Source of the DNA: Vibrio hyugaensis
GTDB taxonomy: Bacteria > Pseudomonadota > Gammaproteobacteria > Enterobacterales > Vibrionaceae
NCBI RefSeq assembly: GCF_002906655.1
Contig: NZ_CP025795.1
Span: forward strand, 2,016,001 to 2,080,000
Reading direction: 5' to 3'
DNA: 64,000 nt
In this document: positions 26,529 to 35,743 of the stretch, one piece after another
How positions within the stretch are numbered: the stretch's first letter is position 1
Layout of the letters: each line of letters begins with the position of its first letter
Made by a program: the position numbers and the translations under genes
The notes under the pieces: model-generated
What the model saw: the letters and a program-made list of their open reading frames with translations, nothing else
Database searches by the model: none
Told to the model about the DNA's origin: nothing

Positions 26529-27581
26529 TTATTGCCACCACGCCTTAGCAGGCTGAGGCTCCGCAATCGCCAAACGTTGACCAATCTCAGGGCTCACTAA
26601 CGTTACACCGCGCTCTTCACTAATGTCTAACGCACGTTGCATCGGTTCATTCCAATCGTGCATCGACAGATCAAACGTACTGTTGTGAATCGGCATCATT
26701 ACTTTGCCCTGCACATCAATGTGTGCTTGAACACTTTGCTCTGGGAACATGTGAATGTCTGACCAAAGTTCATTGTATGCGCCGGTTTCAATCATAGTGA
26801 AATCAAACGGACCGTACTTTTCACCAATCTCTTTAAAGCCATTGAAGTAACCAGAGTCACCACTGAAGAACACTTTGTGTCGCTGTGCATTAATAACCCA
26901 ACTGCCCCACAGTGTCGTATCACGGTCTGTCAAACCTCGACCAGAGAAATGCTGAGTCGGAGTCAGTGTATATTCAATGCCGTCGACAGAATGTGACTCC
27001 CACCAATCTAGCTCGATCACTTTCTCCTTAGGCACGCCCCAGTTGACTAGCAACTGACCGACTTTTAACGGCACCAAGAAAGTGCCCACTTTATCGCCTA
27101 GCACTTTAATAGAAGCTTTATCTAGGTGATCGTAATGGTCATGGCTGATCACTACCACATCGATACTTGGTAAATCTTCTAGCGTGATTGGTGTTTGGTG
27201 AAAACGTTTTGGCCCCGCCCATTGCACAGGAGACGCGCGATCACTGAATACAGGGTCAGTCATGACCAGTTTGCCATCGAGCTTCATTAATACGCTTGAG
27301 TGACCTAAACGGTAGATAACGTCATCTTGCTCTTCTAGCAGTTGATTCGCGGTCATTGCATGAACCGGAATTTCAATCGTTGGCGTTGGATTGAGGCGCT
27401 CAGTCGTAAAGTAGGCTTTCATGATGCCGAACATGTCACCCAAGCTGCTTTTGTATTCCAACTCTGTGTTTGCAAATTTGTCCGGGTATGTTGGCGCTTT
27501 TTCAGTATCAACATTAGAACAAGAAATCATTGATGTACCCATCGCGAACGCTCCTACTGTGGCTAGCAAAGTTTTTTTCAT
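26529..27581 (-). CDS. Lipoprotein MBL-fold metallo-hydrolase (NAPE-PLD/UlaG-like)
   Basis: 350 residues. The signal peptide ends in MISC, a usable lipobox. The metallo-beta-lactamase core has HDHYDHLD (about residues 149-156), further histidine at THFSG-type TPTQHFSGRG, the aspartate in FFSGDSGYF and a late MMPIHNSTFDLS. The arrangement matches NAPE-PLD/RomA-like phosphodiesterases (GRGLTDRDTTLWGSWV). It probably acts on lipid-derived or cyclic phosphodiesters at the periplasmic face (inference). It is divergent from a TetR gene, with paired operators between them, so it is likely repressed by that regulator. Confidence 0.85.
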   Translation of the reverse strand: MKKTLLATVGAFAMGTSMISCSNVDTEKAPTYPDKFANTELEYKSSLGDMFGIMKAYFTTERLNPTPTIEIPVHAMTANQLLEEQDDVIYRLGHSSVLMKLDGKLVMTDPVFSDRASPVQWAGPKRFHQTPITLEDLPSIDVVVISHDHYDHLDKASIKVLGDKVGTFLVPLKVGQLLVNWGVPKEKVIELDWWESHSVDGIEYTLTPTQHFSGRGLTDRDTTLWGSWVINAQRHKVFFSGDSGYFNGFKEIGEKYGPFDFTMIETGAYNELWSDIHMFPEQSVQAHIDVQGKVMMPIHNSTFDLSMHDWNEPMQRALDISEERGVTLVSPEIGQRLAIAEPQPAKAWWQ

Positions 27582-27602
27582 AAAAAGTTAACCCGAACAA
27601 AA

Positions 27603-27662
27603 GTAAACTACACGGTGCAGTTTACATTCTAATTATCAAAAGTAAACTACTTAGTGTAAAAT
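27603..27662. promoter_or_regulatory. Paired TetR-type operators between hydrolase and regulator
   Basis: 27603-27625 is a 23-bp near-perfect palindrome with arms GTAAACTACAC and GTGCAGTTTAC. 27642-27662 repeats GTAAACTAC and continues TTAGTGTAAAA. The sites flank both divergent start regions. Confidence 0.65.
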
Positions 27663-27697
27663 AGATCCAGAAATGATCTTCTTAACTCGGCAAGTTT

Positions 27698-28312
27698 ATG
27701 AATGTAAAAAGAAAAGGTCGCAGTGAGACCAAAAGAGAAGCCATCTTGTGCGCAGCAAAGCAAGCGTTCCAAGAGTTTGGGGTGCAAAACACCAGCATGG
27801 ATAAGCTCTCTGCTATTGCACAAGTCTCTAAGCGTACGGTCTACAACCACTTCCCTTCTAAAGAAGCGATCGTGACAGAGTTACTAACCGAACTATGGCG
27901 TTCTTCAATGATGGATAGCGACATTGAACGTTTACCAACACTTCCTCTCAAAGATCAACTGGTCGAATTGTTGTACAGCGAAATTATCGTGGTAACCGCA
28001 CCTGATTATATTGAACTGGCGAAAGTGGCTTTCGGACATTTCTTGTTTAAGCCGGAAGATCTCAAAGAACAAGCGGAACACATGTCGAAGCAAGAAACGG
28101 CCTTGTACCGTTGGCTCACTCAACAATCAGAGAAAAACACATTGAAGGTGGATGATGTGGACGTGGCAAGCATTCAATTGCACAACTTAATTAAAGGCAG
28201 CGCATTCTGGCCACAATTGATGGGGATGCGAGCTTCGCTAACCTTGGAAGAATCTAGGGTTTTAGCCACCCAAACGGCTGAACTCTTCCTAAGTCATTAC
28301 TTAGTTCAATAA
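27698..28312 (+). CDS. TetR-family transcriptional regulator
   Basis: 204 residues with the TetR HTH at the N-terminus (REAILCAAKQAFQEFGVQNTSMDKLSAIAQVSKRTVYNHFPSKEAIV, about 13-57) and a helical ligand domain, including a TetR_C-like GSAFWPQLMG segment. A start is given by ATG at 27698. It probably represses itself and the divergent lipoprotein hydrolase through the two palindromes. The ligand is unknown. It ends in a strong terminator. Confidence 0.9.
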   Translation: MNVKRKGRSETKREAILCAAKQAFQEFGVQNTSMDKLSAIAQVSKRTVYNHFPSKEAIVTELLTELWRSSMMDSDIERLPTLPLKDQLVELLYSEIIVVTAPDYIELAKVAFGHFLFKPEDLKEQAEHMSKQETALYRWLTQQSEKNTLKVDDVDVASIQLHNLIKGSAFWPQLMGMRASLTLEESRVLATQTAELFLSHYLVQ

Positions 28313-28634
28313 CAAAAAGCGGCTGCATGGCCGCTTTTTGTGATTTATGCCATAGTAAATTGATGAAATTTTGACTCATTTTTCTTTTTCATTCCCTTGA
28401 CAGTCGCATGCAGCAAGGCGTGAGAGTTCGATAAATTATTTTTGTCGTATCGACGATATTTTTTCGTTTTCATCTACTGAGAAAACGCCCTAAGGTTCGC
28501 ACCTCTGACGACGTGGTTGTCCAACCACAATTCTAAGTCGCTGAAGAGAGTGGATTCTGTCACATCAATTACACCCACTCACTATACTCTATACTTACAT
28601 TTTTAATTTGGTACTGACTTACTAAGGAATTGCC
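28313..28634 (+). other. rimK upstream region with tetR terminator and palindromes
   Basis: 28314-28339 is the tetR terminator (AAAAAGCGGC / GCCGCTTTTT). A palindrome GTGGTTG-TC-CAACCAC (28513-28528) may be an operator. TATACT sequences near 28581-28592 are -10 candidates for rimK; TTGACA at about 28396 has no good -10 partner. No ORF of note. Confidence 0.5.
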
Positions 28635-29540
28635 ATGCGTATTGCTATTCTTTCTCGTAATGAGAATCTATATTCAACCATGCGCCTAAAGCAGGCGGGT
28701 GAAGAGCGCGGACATCAAGTTGATGTTATCGATACTCTGCACTGTTATATGGATATTACGAGTAACAACCCTAAGATCCGTTACATGGGTGAAGAATTGC
28801 CAAAGTACGACGCGGTTATTCCACGCATCGGTGCATCTATCACTTTCTACGGTACAGCGGTTGTACGTCAGTTTGAAATGATGGGCACATTCTGTGTGAA
28901 CGAGTCAGTAGCAATCAGCCGTTCTCGTGACAAGCTACGCTCTATGCAGCTGCTATCACGTAAAGGCATTGGTCTACCTCGCACAGGTTTTGCTCACCAC
29001 CCTGACAACATTCAGGACGTGATCAAAAACGTTGGCGGCGCACCATTGGTTATCAAGCTACTTGAAGGTACTCAAGGTATCGGTGTTGTTCTTGCTGAGA
29101 CAACGAAAGCAGCAGAAAGCGTGATCGAAGCATTCATGGGCCTAAAAGCAAACATCATGGTGCAAGAGTTCATTGAAGAAGCAAACGGCGCAGACATCCG
29201 TTGTTTCGTAGTAGGTAACAAAGTTATCGCAGCAATGAAACGCCAAGCAAAAGAAGGCGAGTTCCGCTCTAACCTTCACCGTGGTGGTTCTGCTCAGCTT
29301 GTAAAACTAAGCAAAGAAGAGCGCGCAACAGCAATCAACGCAGCGAAAGTGATGGGTCTAAACCTATGTGGTGTTGATATTCTTCAATCGAAGAACGGCC
29401 CTGTGGTAATGGAAGTGAACTCTTCTCCAGGCCTTGAAGGTATCGAATCAGCAACTGAAAAAGACGTTGCTGGCATGATCTTCGACTTCATCGAGAAGAA
29501 CGCAAAACCAAACGCTAACCGTACTCGCGGTAAAGGCTGA
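28635..29540 (+). CDS. rimK: RimK ribosomal S6 glutamate ligase
   Basis: A 301-residue ATP-grasp enzyme that adds glutamates to the C-terminus of ribosomal protein S6. The N-terminus [27 protein letters not shown], the [11 protein letters not shown] block and the ATP-grasp residues ([51 protein letters not shown]) are characteristic. Length equals the family. The ATG is preceded by AAGGAATTGCC. It is linked to rimB with a partial terminator between. Codon use is strongly optimal (runs of CTA, GGT, AAC), suggesting high expression. Confidence 0.96.
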   Translation: MRIAILSRNENLYSTMRLKQAGEERGHQVDVIDTLHCYMDITSNNPKIRYMGEELPKYDAVIPRIGASITFYGTAVVRQFEMMGTFCVNESVAISRSRDKLRSMQLLSRKGIGLPRTGFAHHPDNIQDVIKNVGGAPLVIKLLEGTQGIGVVLAETTKAAESVIEAFMGLKANIMVQEFIEEANGADIRCFVVGNKVIAAMKRQAKEGEFRSNLHRGGSAQLVKLSKEERATAINAAKVMGLNLCGVDILQSKNGPVVMEVNSSPGLEGIESATEKDVAGMIFDFIEKNAKPNANRTRGKG

Positions 29541-29553
29541 TAATTGTTTGAGT

Positions 29554-29579
29554 GAGAGCCTGATAAAGGGCTCTCTTTT
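29554..29579 (+). terminator. rimK-rimB intercistronic terminator hairpin
   Basis: Seven-base-pair stem GAGAGCC / GGCTCTC followed by TTTTA. It lies 14 nt after rimK and about 23 nt before rimB, so readthrough would be partial. Confidence 0.65.
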
Positions 29580-29601
29580 AACTCATCGCTAGGATGACAC
29601 T

Positions 29602-30030
29602 ATGAATCAGAAAATGATCATTGGGAACGCCGAAGCAATTTGCTTACCTGAGTTAGGGATTACTCACCTTGAAGCGCGTATTGATACAGGCGCACAGACT
29701 TCTTCTCTGCACGTAGATAACCTAGAGTGCACTGAACAAGACGGTCAGTCATACGTAGAGTTCGATCTACACCCAGATGTTTACCACTTAGAGCAAGTCG
29801 TTCGCTGTAAAGCTCCACTGAAGGCGAACCGCAAAGTGAAATCATCAAACGGTACTTTCGAACACCGCTGCGTGATCACAACGATGCTACGCATGGGCGA
29901 CCAAGAGTGGCCAATCGACATCACGCTAACTAACCGTGAAAAGATGACTTACATGATGTTGTTAGGTCGTCAGGGTATGGCAGACAAAGTTCTGGTAGAC
30001 CCGAGCCAATCTCACTTATTGGCTCCATAA
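29602..30030 (+). CDS. rimB: RimB-type retropepsin-like protease (DUF785 family)
   Basis: 142 residues with ARIDTGAQTSSLH (about residues 25-37), the single aspartic-protease-like DTGA motif of the RimB/DUF785 family, followed by KSSNGTFEHRCVITTML and DITLTNREKMTYMMLLGRQGM. In other bacteria RimB trims poly-glutamate added by RimK. The gene lies 61 nt downstream of rimK, so the two probably make an add/remove pair. Databases often call it an ATP-dependent zinc protease, but no zinc or ATP motif is visible. Confidence 0.88.
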   Translation: MNQKMIIGNAEAICLPELGITHLEARIDTGAQTSSLHVDNLECTEQDGQSYVEFDLHPDVYHLEQVVRCKAPLKANRKVKSSNGTFEHRCVITTMLRMGDQEWPIDITLTNREKMTYMMLLGRQGMADKVLVDPSQSHLLAP

Positions 30031-30104
30031 TCCCCGTAGCTTCAGATGAGCGAACTCCGTGGTCGCTCATCTGGCTCTTCTCTGATTTTCTAGCTGCCCT
30101 TCTA

Positions 30105-30875
30105 CTATCTGTCGTTCTTCCTTTTCAGAACAGAACGCATTAATCCTTTAAGTTTGATCTTCGTTACTCGCCAATGCGTAATGGGTCTAACTGGTGCGGT
30201 ATTGATGATGTGTTGATACGCGTCTTCATCAAACTCAACCTCTCCCCCATGTGCCGCCAATAAACAGTTTGGTTTCATCTCAAAAACGCGCTTTAACGAA
30301 CTGCGATATTGGTTGGGATGAAAAATAGGAAATGGCGCGATCAAATGGCTTTTTACCTGCACCATTAAATCCGCTACGTACAACACACTCTGTTCGGCGT
30401 GATAAACCGATAAATCCCTGTCGGTATGCCCTGGTGTTTCCAATATCTGCCAATCAGTAAAACCTGGAATCTCCTCTCCATCCACAAGCTCAATATCCGG
30501 CCTTAGTTTTCGCGAATACCATAAGTTGCGCTTGGGTTTGCGCATTCGGTTCGCCATCCATCGTGCCAAAATCAGATCTGTTAGATGCATCAACCAGCCA
30601 TCAAAACCACCATACCAATGCGTGTCTCGTTTTGCTGCCAATAACTGGCAACCCGTCAAATCTCTTAGCTTGTGCGCCGCACCAGCATGGTCTGGGTGCA
30701 TGTGTGTAACGACAACCAGTGTTAGGTCGGTGAACGGGCGATTGAGCTGGTGCTCAATAAAATCTTTGAGGTGAGGAATATCCGCTCGACTTGCACCATC
30801 AAGCAGCATCAATTTGTCTGGATACTCGGCGAGATACATGGTTTGGATGTATCCCTGAATTCTGTGCAGCTGCAA
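30105..30875 (-). CDS. MBL-fold hydrolase, FadR-linked
   Basis: 256 residues of the metallo-beta-lactamase superfamily. THMHPDHAG (about residues 57-65) is the HxHxDH metal site, TPGHTDRDLSVY the third histidine block, and YVADLMVQ the bridging aspartate. It ends in a basic KIKLKGLMRSVLKRKNDR tail. No signal peptide, so it is cytosolic. Its promoter overlaps a FadR-like palindrome, suggesting a role tied to fatty-acid or acyl-thioester metabolism (inference). It is convergent with rimB and divergent from speA. Confidence 0.85.
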   Translation of the reverse strand: MQLHRIQGYIQTMYLAEYPDKLMLLDGASRADIPHLKDFIEHQLNRPFTDLTLVVVTHMHPDHAGAAHKLRDLTGCQLLAAKRDTHWYGGFDGWLMHLTDLILARWMANRMRKPKRNLWYSRKLRPDIELVDGEEIPGFTDWQILETPGHTDRDLSVYHAEQSVLYVADLMVQVKSHLIAPFPIFHPNQYRSSLKRVFEMKPNCLLAAHGGEVEFDEDAYQHIINTAPVRPITHWRVTKIKLKGLMRSVLKRKNDR

Positions 30876-30930
30876 AACATGTCCTTGTTTTGTTGAGTCT
30901 TTGTTCTTATTTTTCTTCGACCAAATCCTT

Positions 30931-30946
30931 ACTGGTCAGACCAACT
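30931..30946. promoter_or_regulatory. FadR-like operator
   Basis: ACTGGTCAGACCAACT contains the TGGTC-N-GACCA core of the FadR consensus with A/C flanks. It covers the predicted start site of the minus-strand hydrolase promoter, which places FadR as a repressor there. Confidence 0.6.
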
Positions 30947-30973
30947 ATAACAGCAGAATGGACAGTCTGTTAA
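30945..30973 (-). promoter_or_regulatory. Promoter of the MBL-fold hydrolase
   Basis: On the minus strand TTAACA (complement of 30968-30973), a 17-nt spacer, and TTATAG (complement of 30945-30950). The start is expected about 6-7 nt further, inside the FadR-like palindrome. Confidence 0.6.
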
Positions 30974-31069
30974 ATAAATGTTGACACCAACCATCAACAA
31001 CAGTTGTTAATCGAAATCACAAATTTTAATCATTAGACTCTGGTTGGGTTTTATCCGTTAATGCGCGCA

Positions 31070-31116
31070 CACGGAGTTCGTGTCAGGGTATGAGGTTAGC
31101 GCCTCATGATTTGCTT
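31070..31116 (+). promoter_or_regulatory. Leader hairpins of speA
   Basis: Two successive hairpins lie before speA: ACACG..CGTGT (about 31070-31084) and ATGAGG (31090-31095) with CCTCAT (31102-31107), the latter followed by GATTTGCTTTTTT. The second looks like an attenuator-type terminator in the 5' leader. Confidence 0.45.
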
Positions 31117-31163
31117 TTTTGTATTTTCTCCTCTATTTCCAATGAGGGCTTAAATACATTTTT

Positions 31164-33086
31164 GTGAGAATCGAGTTGGAAAAAGCAACTAAATTAGACC
31201 GCATCCGCGCGGACTACAACGTTCACTACTGGAGCCAAGGCTTCTACGGAATTGATAACCAAGGCGAGGTTTACGTATCTCCTCGTAGTGACCGTGCACA
31301 CCAAATCCCTTTCAGTGCGATTGTAAATGAACTAGAAGCTAAGCAGTTGAATCTGCCTGTGTTAGTGCGCTTCCCACAAATCGTACACCAACGCGTGCAT
31401 GGCATTTGCCAAGCTTTCAACCAAGCAATTGAAGAATACCAATATCCAAACAAATACCTGTTGGTGTACCCAATTAAAGTAAACCAACAACGTGAAGTGG
31501 TTGATGAGATCTTAGCAAGCCAAGCACAGCTAGAAAATAAACAGCTGGGTCTTGAAGCAGGCAGTAAGCCAGAGCTATTGGCCGTACTTGCACTAGCTCA
31601 ACAAGGCAGCTCCGTGATCGTGTGTAATGGCTACAAAGACCGTGAATACGTGCGTCTTGCACTGATCGGTGAAAAGCTTGGTCACAAAGTATTTATCGTA
31701 CTAGAGAAGCTATCTGAGCTTGATCTAGTACTTGAAGAAGCAAAAAGCTTGGGCGTAACACCACGTCTTGGCTTGCGTATCCGCCTTGCATCTCAAGGTG
31801 CGGGTAAATGGCAAGCAAGCGGCGGTGAAAAATCGAAATTCGGTCTATCTGCATCTCAAGTATTGAGCGTGATTGATCGTCTAAAACGCGAAGACAAACT
31901 GGACACCATGCAATTGGTTCACTTCCACCTTGGCTCACAGATGGCAAACATCCGTGACGTGCGTAATGGTGTGAATGAATCCGCACGTTTCTACTGTGAA
32001 TTACGTGCCACGGGTGCAAACATTGATTACTTCGATGTTGGCGGTGGTTTAGCAGTAGACTACGACGGCACACGCAGCCAGTCTTCGAACTCGATGAACT
32101 ACGGCCTTGCAGAATACGCACGCAACATCGTGAACACGGTAGGCGATGTATGTCAGCAGTACGAACAACCGATGCCAGTGATCATCTCTGAATCGGGTCG
32201 TTCTTTGACTGCACACCACGCAGTGTTGATTTCTAACGTTATTGGTACTGAAACATACCAACCGGAAGAAGTGTTCGAGCCAGCTGCAGACGCTCCATTC
32301 TTGCTACAAAACATGTGGCGAAACTGGGAGAACCTGCAAGATGGTACGGATGCGCGTGCATTAATTGAAATTTACAACGATACCCAAAGCGATTTGGTAG
32401 AGGTTCACTCACAATTCGCGACTGGCGTACTAAACCTTGAACAACGTGCGTGGGCAGAACAACTGTCGCTACGCATTTACTTCGAGCTAAGTCGCCAAAT
32501 GAGTACTAAGAACCGTTTCCACCGTCCTATTTTGGATGAGTTGAGCGAACGTCTTGCAGACAAGTTCTTCGTGAACTTCTCTCTTTTCCAATCCCTGCCA
32601 GACGCATGGGGTATTGATCAGGTATTCCCTGTTCTGCCGCTTTCTGGTCTTGGTGATGTGGAAGAGCGTCGTGCGGTGATGTTGGACATCACTTGTGACT
32701 CCGATGGCGTAATTGACCACTACGTTGATGGCCAAGGCATTGAGAGCACGCTACCAGTACCAGCATGGAGCAAAGACAAACCGTACCTAATGGGCTTCTT
32801 CCTAGTAGGCGCATACCAAGAGATCCTTGGTGACATGCACAACCTATTCGGTGACACCCACAGTGCAGTAGTCAACGTTGATGAAGCAGGTCAATTTGAG
32901 ATCAGCTACATCAACGAAGGTGATAGCGTAGAGGACATGATGCGCTACGTTCATATCGACGTAGATGCGATTCGTGACAATTACAAACAATTGGTTTCTG
33001 AACGTGTTGAAGCCAATGAACAAGAACAAATTCTGGCTGAACTTGAACAAGGTTTGGCTGGCTACACCTATTTAGAGGACTTCTGA
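31164..33086 (+). CDS. speA: Biosynthetic arginine decarboxylase SpeA
   Basis: A 640-residue PLP enzyme converting arginine to agmatine, the first step of putrescine synthesis by this route. [22 protein letters not shown] at the N-terminus, [16 protein letters not shown] (PLP lysine in this block), [28 protein letters not shown] and [16 protein letters not shown] (PLP phosphate loop) mark the family. The start is GTG at 31164 with no ATG nearby and only a distant GAGGG, so initiation looks weak and may be regulated by the leader hairpins. It is followed after 1 nt by speB. Confidence 0.95.
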   Translation: MRIELEKATKLDRIRADYNVHYWSQGFYGIDNQGEVYVSPRSDRAHQIPFSAIVNELEAKQLNLPVLVRFPQIVHQRVHGICQAFNQAIEEYQYPNKYLLVYPIKVNQQREVVDEILASQAQLENKQLGLEAGSKPELLAVLALAQQGSSVIVCNGYKDREYVRLALIGEKLGHKVFIVLEKLSELDLVLEEAKSLGVTPRLGLRIRLASQGAGKWQASGGEKSKFGLSASQVLSVIDRLKREDKLDTMQLVHFHLGSQMANIRDVRNGVNESARFYCELRATGANIDYFDVGGGLAVDYDGTRSQSSNSMNYGLAEYARNIVNTVGDVCQQYEQPMPVIISESGRSLTAHHAVLISNVIGTETYQPEEVFEPAADAPFLLQNMWRNWENLQDGTDARALIEIYNDTQSDLVEVHSQFATGVLNLEQRAWAEQLSLRIYFELSRQMSTKNRFHRPILDELSERLADKFFVNFSLFQSLPDAWGIDQVFPVLPLSGLGDVEERRAVMLDITCDSDGVIDHYVDGQGIESTLPVPAWSKDKPYLMGFFLVGAYQEILGDMHNLFGDTHSAVVNVDEAGQFEISYINEGDSVEDMMRYVHIDVDAIRDNYKQLVSERVEANEQEQILAELEQGLAGYTYLEDF

Positions 33087-33087
33087 T

Positions 33088-34008
33088 ATGAATGATTTGT
33101 TTACTAAAACCGATTATTCGCTTTACTCCAACTCTATGTCGTTCCTACGTCGTCCATACATTAAGAACCCTGTTTCGGCAGACGCTGATGTAGTAGTGCT
33201 TGGCGTTCCTCTGGACATGGCGACATCTGGTCGTCCTGGTGCGCGCATGGGTCCAGATGCGATTCGTCGTGCGTCAGTAAACCTTGCTTGGGAAGGCAAG
33301 AAGTTCCCTTGGGACTTCAACGTATTTGATAAATTGAAAGTGATCGACGCAGGTGACCTTGTGTTCGATTGTGGTGATGCTGAAGATTTCACTTACCGTC
33401 TAGAAGCAGCAACAAGTGAAATTCTAAAGAGCGGTAAGACAATGCTAGGCTTGGGTGGTGACCACTTCATCACGCTACCAATCCTACGTGCTTACGCAAA
33501 ACACCATGGTCAAATGGCTTTGATTCACTTCGATGCGCACACTGACACTTACGCAAACGGCAGTTCTTACGACCACGGTACTATGTTCTACCATGCGCCA
33601 AAAGAAGGTCTAATTTCTGCGAAGAACTCTGTTCAAATCGGTATCCGTACAGAGTATGACCAGCAAGATCACGGTTTCAATGTCATCAATGCGATGCAAG
33701 CGAACGACATGTCAGTGGAAGAGATTCTGGCAGAGGTTAGTCGAACGGTTGCGGATAAGCCTGTGTATGTCACTTTTGACATCGACTGTCTGGATCCGGC
33801 GTTTGCACCAGGTACAGGTACACCAGTTTGTGGCGGTCTGAACTCAGATAAAATTCTGAAGATCATTCGTGGTTTCGCTGGCATGAACATCGTAGGTATG
33901 GACGTAGTGGAAGTCTCTCCTCCTTACGACCACAGCGATGTAACGGCATTGGCTGGCGCAACTATCGCACTTGAGTTGCTTTATGCCTACGCTTCAGGTC
34001 GCGAATAA
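33088..34008 (+). CDS. speB: Agmatinase SpeB
   Basis: A 306-residue ureohydrolase that splits agmatine into putrescine and urea with two Mn ions. Metal ligands appear in [24 protein letters not shown] and [17 protein letters not shown], with [18 protein letters not shown] near the N-terminus. It begins 1 nt after the speA stop codon, so the two are translationally coupled and carry out consecutive steps. It ends at a strong terminator. Confidence 0.96.
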   Translation: MNDLFTKTDYSLYSNSMSFLRRPYIKNPVSADADVVVLGVPLDMATSGRPGARMGPDAIRRASVNLAWEGKKFPWDFNVFDKLKVIDAGDLVFDCGDAEDFTYRLEAATSEILKSGKTMLGLGGDHFITLPILRAYAKHHGQMALIHFDAHTDTYANGSSYDHGTMFYHAPKEGLISAKNSVQIGIRTEYDQQDHGFNVINAMQANDMSVEEILAEVSRTVADKPVYVTFDIDCLDPAFAPGTGTPVCGGLNSDKILKIIRGFAGMNIVGMDVVEVSPPYDHSDVTALAGATIALELLYAYASGRE

Positions 34009-34040
34009 CGAAAGTTTATTCAAAGTCATTACTGTATTTC

Positions 34041-34068
34041 AAAGGGAGTTTCGGCTCCCTTTTCTGTT
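34041..34068 (+). terminator. Terminator of speA-speB
   Basis: Stem AAAGGGAG / CTCCCTTT with a 6-nt loop TTTCGG and a TTCTGTTTTT tail. Confidence 0.85.
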
Positions 34069-34271
34069 TTTAAAGCACCTCAAAATTAGATTAGTTTTTC
34101 TAATCCAAATTATAGATTTTTATCTTGCTCAACTTCACACTTTTTAATTGCTAAGTCGGCACTCAAGCTCTAATATCTCGCGCCTAGATTCCCTAATCAC
34201 TTTGTTTATTTGGCTCTTCTATATGGAGCGCTAAGGCTTTTTACGTCTTAAATTTCTGGAGAGATACGCAA

Positions 34272-35477
34272 ATGTCCGCCTCGTTTCCATTAGCGAAACT
34301 TACCTTTTTAATCGCAATTCTGACTGCCGTAGGTCAAATGACTCAAACGATGTACGTGCCTTCTATCGGTCATATGGCGGGTGAGTTCTTGGTATCAGCG
34401 TCTTCACTTCAAGCTGTGATGGCGTGTTACCTGATCCCTTATGGTCTATCGCAGTTCGTGTACGGTACGCTTTCTGATCGTCTTGGTCGCAAGCCGATCA
34501 TCATTGCGGGTTTGATCATCTACATTCTTGGTACTTTGGTGGCGCTATTTGCTCATGAGTACGAATGGTTCTTGGCGGGTAGCTTTATCCAAGGTTTAGG
34601 TATCGGTTGTGGTGGCGCGATGTCTCGAACACTGACTCGTGACTGCTTTGAAGGCGCAGAGCTACACCGTGCAAACAGCCTAATCAGCATGTGTGTGATT
34701 TTCTCACCATTGATCGCGCCAGTATTGGGCGGTTACCTAACAGAAGCTTTCGGTTGGCGTTCTAGCTACTTATTCCTTGCACTGTTTGGTATCGCCGTTG
34801 TGATCACAATGATGACTAGCATGATGGAAACACTGCCAAAAGAACGACGCAAACATGAGTCGGTTGCCAACAGCTACAAATTCGTTCTGTCTGACAAACG
34901 CTTCCAAGGTTTCTTGTTAGTACTGGTCGCAACATTCGCTGGCGTAGCCGTATTTGAAGCCGCTGCAGGTGTGCTACTGGGTGGTGTACTTGGTTTACCA
35001 GCAACCACAGTAAGCTTGCTGTTTGTCTTGCCGATTCCGGGTTACTTGGTCGGCGCGGGCTTATCGAGCTACATCGCACAACGTCGCTCTGAGCGCCGTG
35101 CTTTAAATGTTGGTCTAGTGGCTATCTTAGTTGGCTCAGCAGTGGTATTGATTCCAGGTCTGTTTGGTCTAACAACGGCATTGACTCTGATTGGCGGTGC
35201 AACCATTTACTTCTTGGGTGCGGGCATTTTGTTCCCAGCGGCAACAACAGGCGCACTTTCACCGTTCCCATACCACGCGGGCACTGGCGGTGCGATTTTG
35301 GGTGGCATGCAAAACCTAGGTGCGGGTATCGCGACGCTGTTGGCTTCGTTCTTCCCGGCACAAGACCAAATGCCGCTAGGTTGTTTGATGATGGCAATGT
35401 CGATCATTGCTATGTTTGGTTTGCGTTGGGTTAATCGCAAGCACGATCACTCAAACGAAATGCCATTGGCGATCTAA
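34272..35477 (+). CDS. EmrD-like multidrug MFS transporter
   Basis: A 401-residue 12-helix major facilitator of the drug:H+ antiporter-1 group. The N-terminal half has TQTMYVPSIGHMAGEF, the loop 2-3 motif YGTLSDRLGRKP (motif A), and the motif C-like IFSPLIAPVLGGYL. Overall it resembles EmrD proteins such as V. cholerae EmrD-3. The ATG follows CTGGAGAGATACGCAA. It is a single gene between terminators. Substrate cannot be predicted. Confidence 0.88.
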   Translation: MSASFPLAKLTFLIAILTAVGQMTQTMYVPSIGHMAGEFLVSASSLQAVMACYLIPYGLSQFVYGTLSDRLGRKPIIIAGLIIYILGTLVALFAHEYEWFLAGSFIQGLGIGCGGAMSRTLTRDCFEGAELHRANSLISMCVIFSPLIAPVLGGYLTEAFGWRSSYLFLALFGIAVVITMMTSMMETLPKERRKHESVANSYKFVLSDKRFQGFLLVLVATFAGVAVFEAAAGVLLGGVLGLPATTVSLLFVLPIPGYLVGAGLSSYIAQRRSERRALNVGLVAILVGSAVVLIPGLFGLTTALTLIGGATIYFLGAGILFPAATTGALSPFPYHAGTGGAILGGMQNLGAGIATLLASFFPAQDQMPLGCLMMAMSIIAMFGLRWVNRKHDHSNEMPLAI

Positions 35478-35496
35478 AATCTGACTCTCATCACCC

Positions 35497-35530
35497 AAAA
35501 GGGACATGCTGAAAAGTGTGTCCCTTTTTT
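35497..35530 (+). terminator. Terminator of the EmrD-like gene
   Basis: Stem AAAAGGGACA / TGTCCCTTTT with a 12-nt loop and T6 tail. Confidence 0.8.
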
Positions 35531-35743
35531 GTTGCACACATCTTACCCTTTAGCTCTCATCCACCAGCAATTGCATTTAACATCCCATCCAATCTTTGCT
35601 AAAAAGAACAGTTGCTTATACAGAAATTATTCGTTTGCCATTCGATATAAAGATATTCACTGGAAGAACACAAACGTACTTTTACTCGCAAGATAAATGA
35701 ATGGCGAAAAAACACGAGAAGAGTACACAATAAGGATACACAG

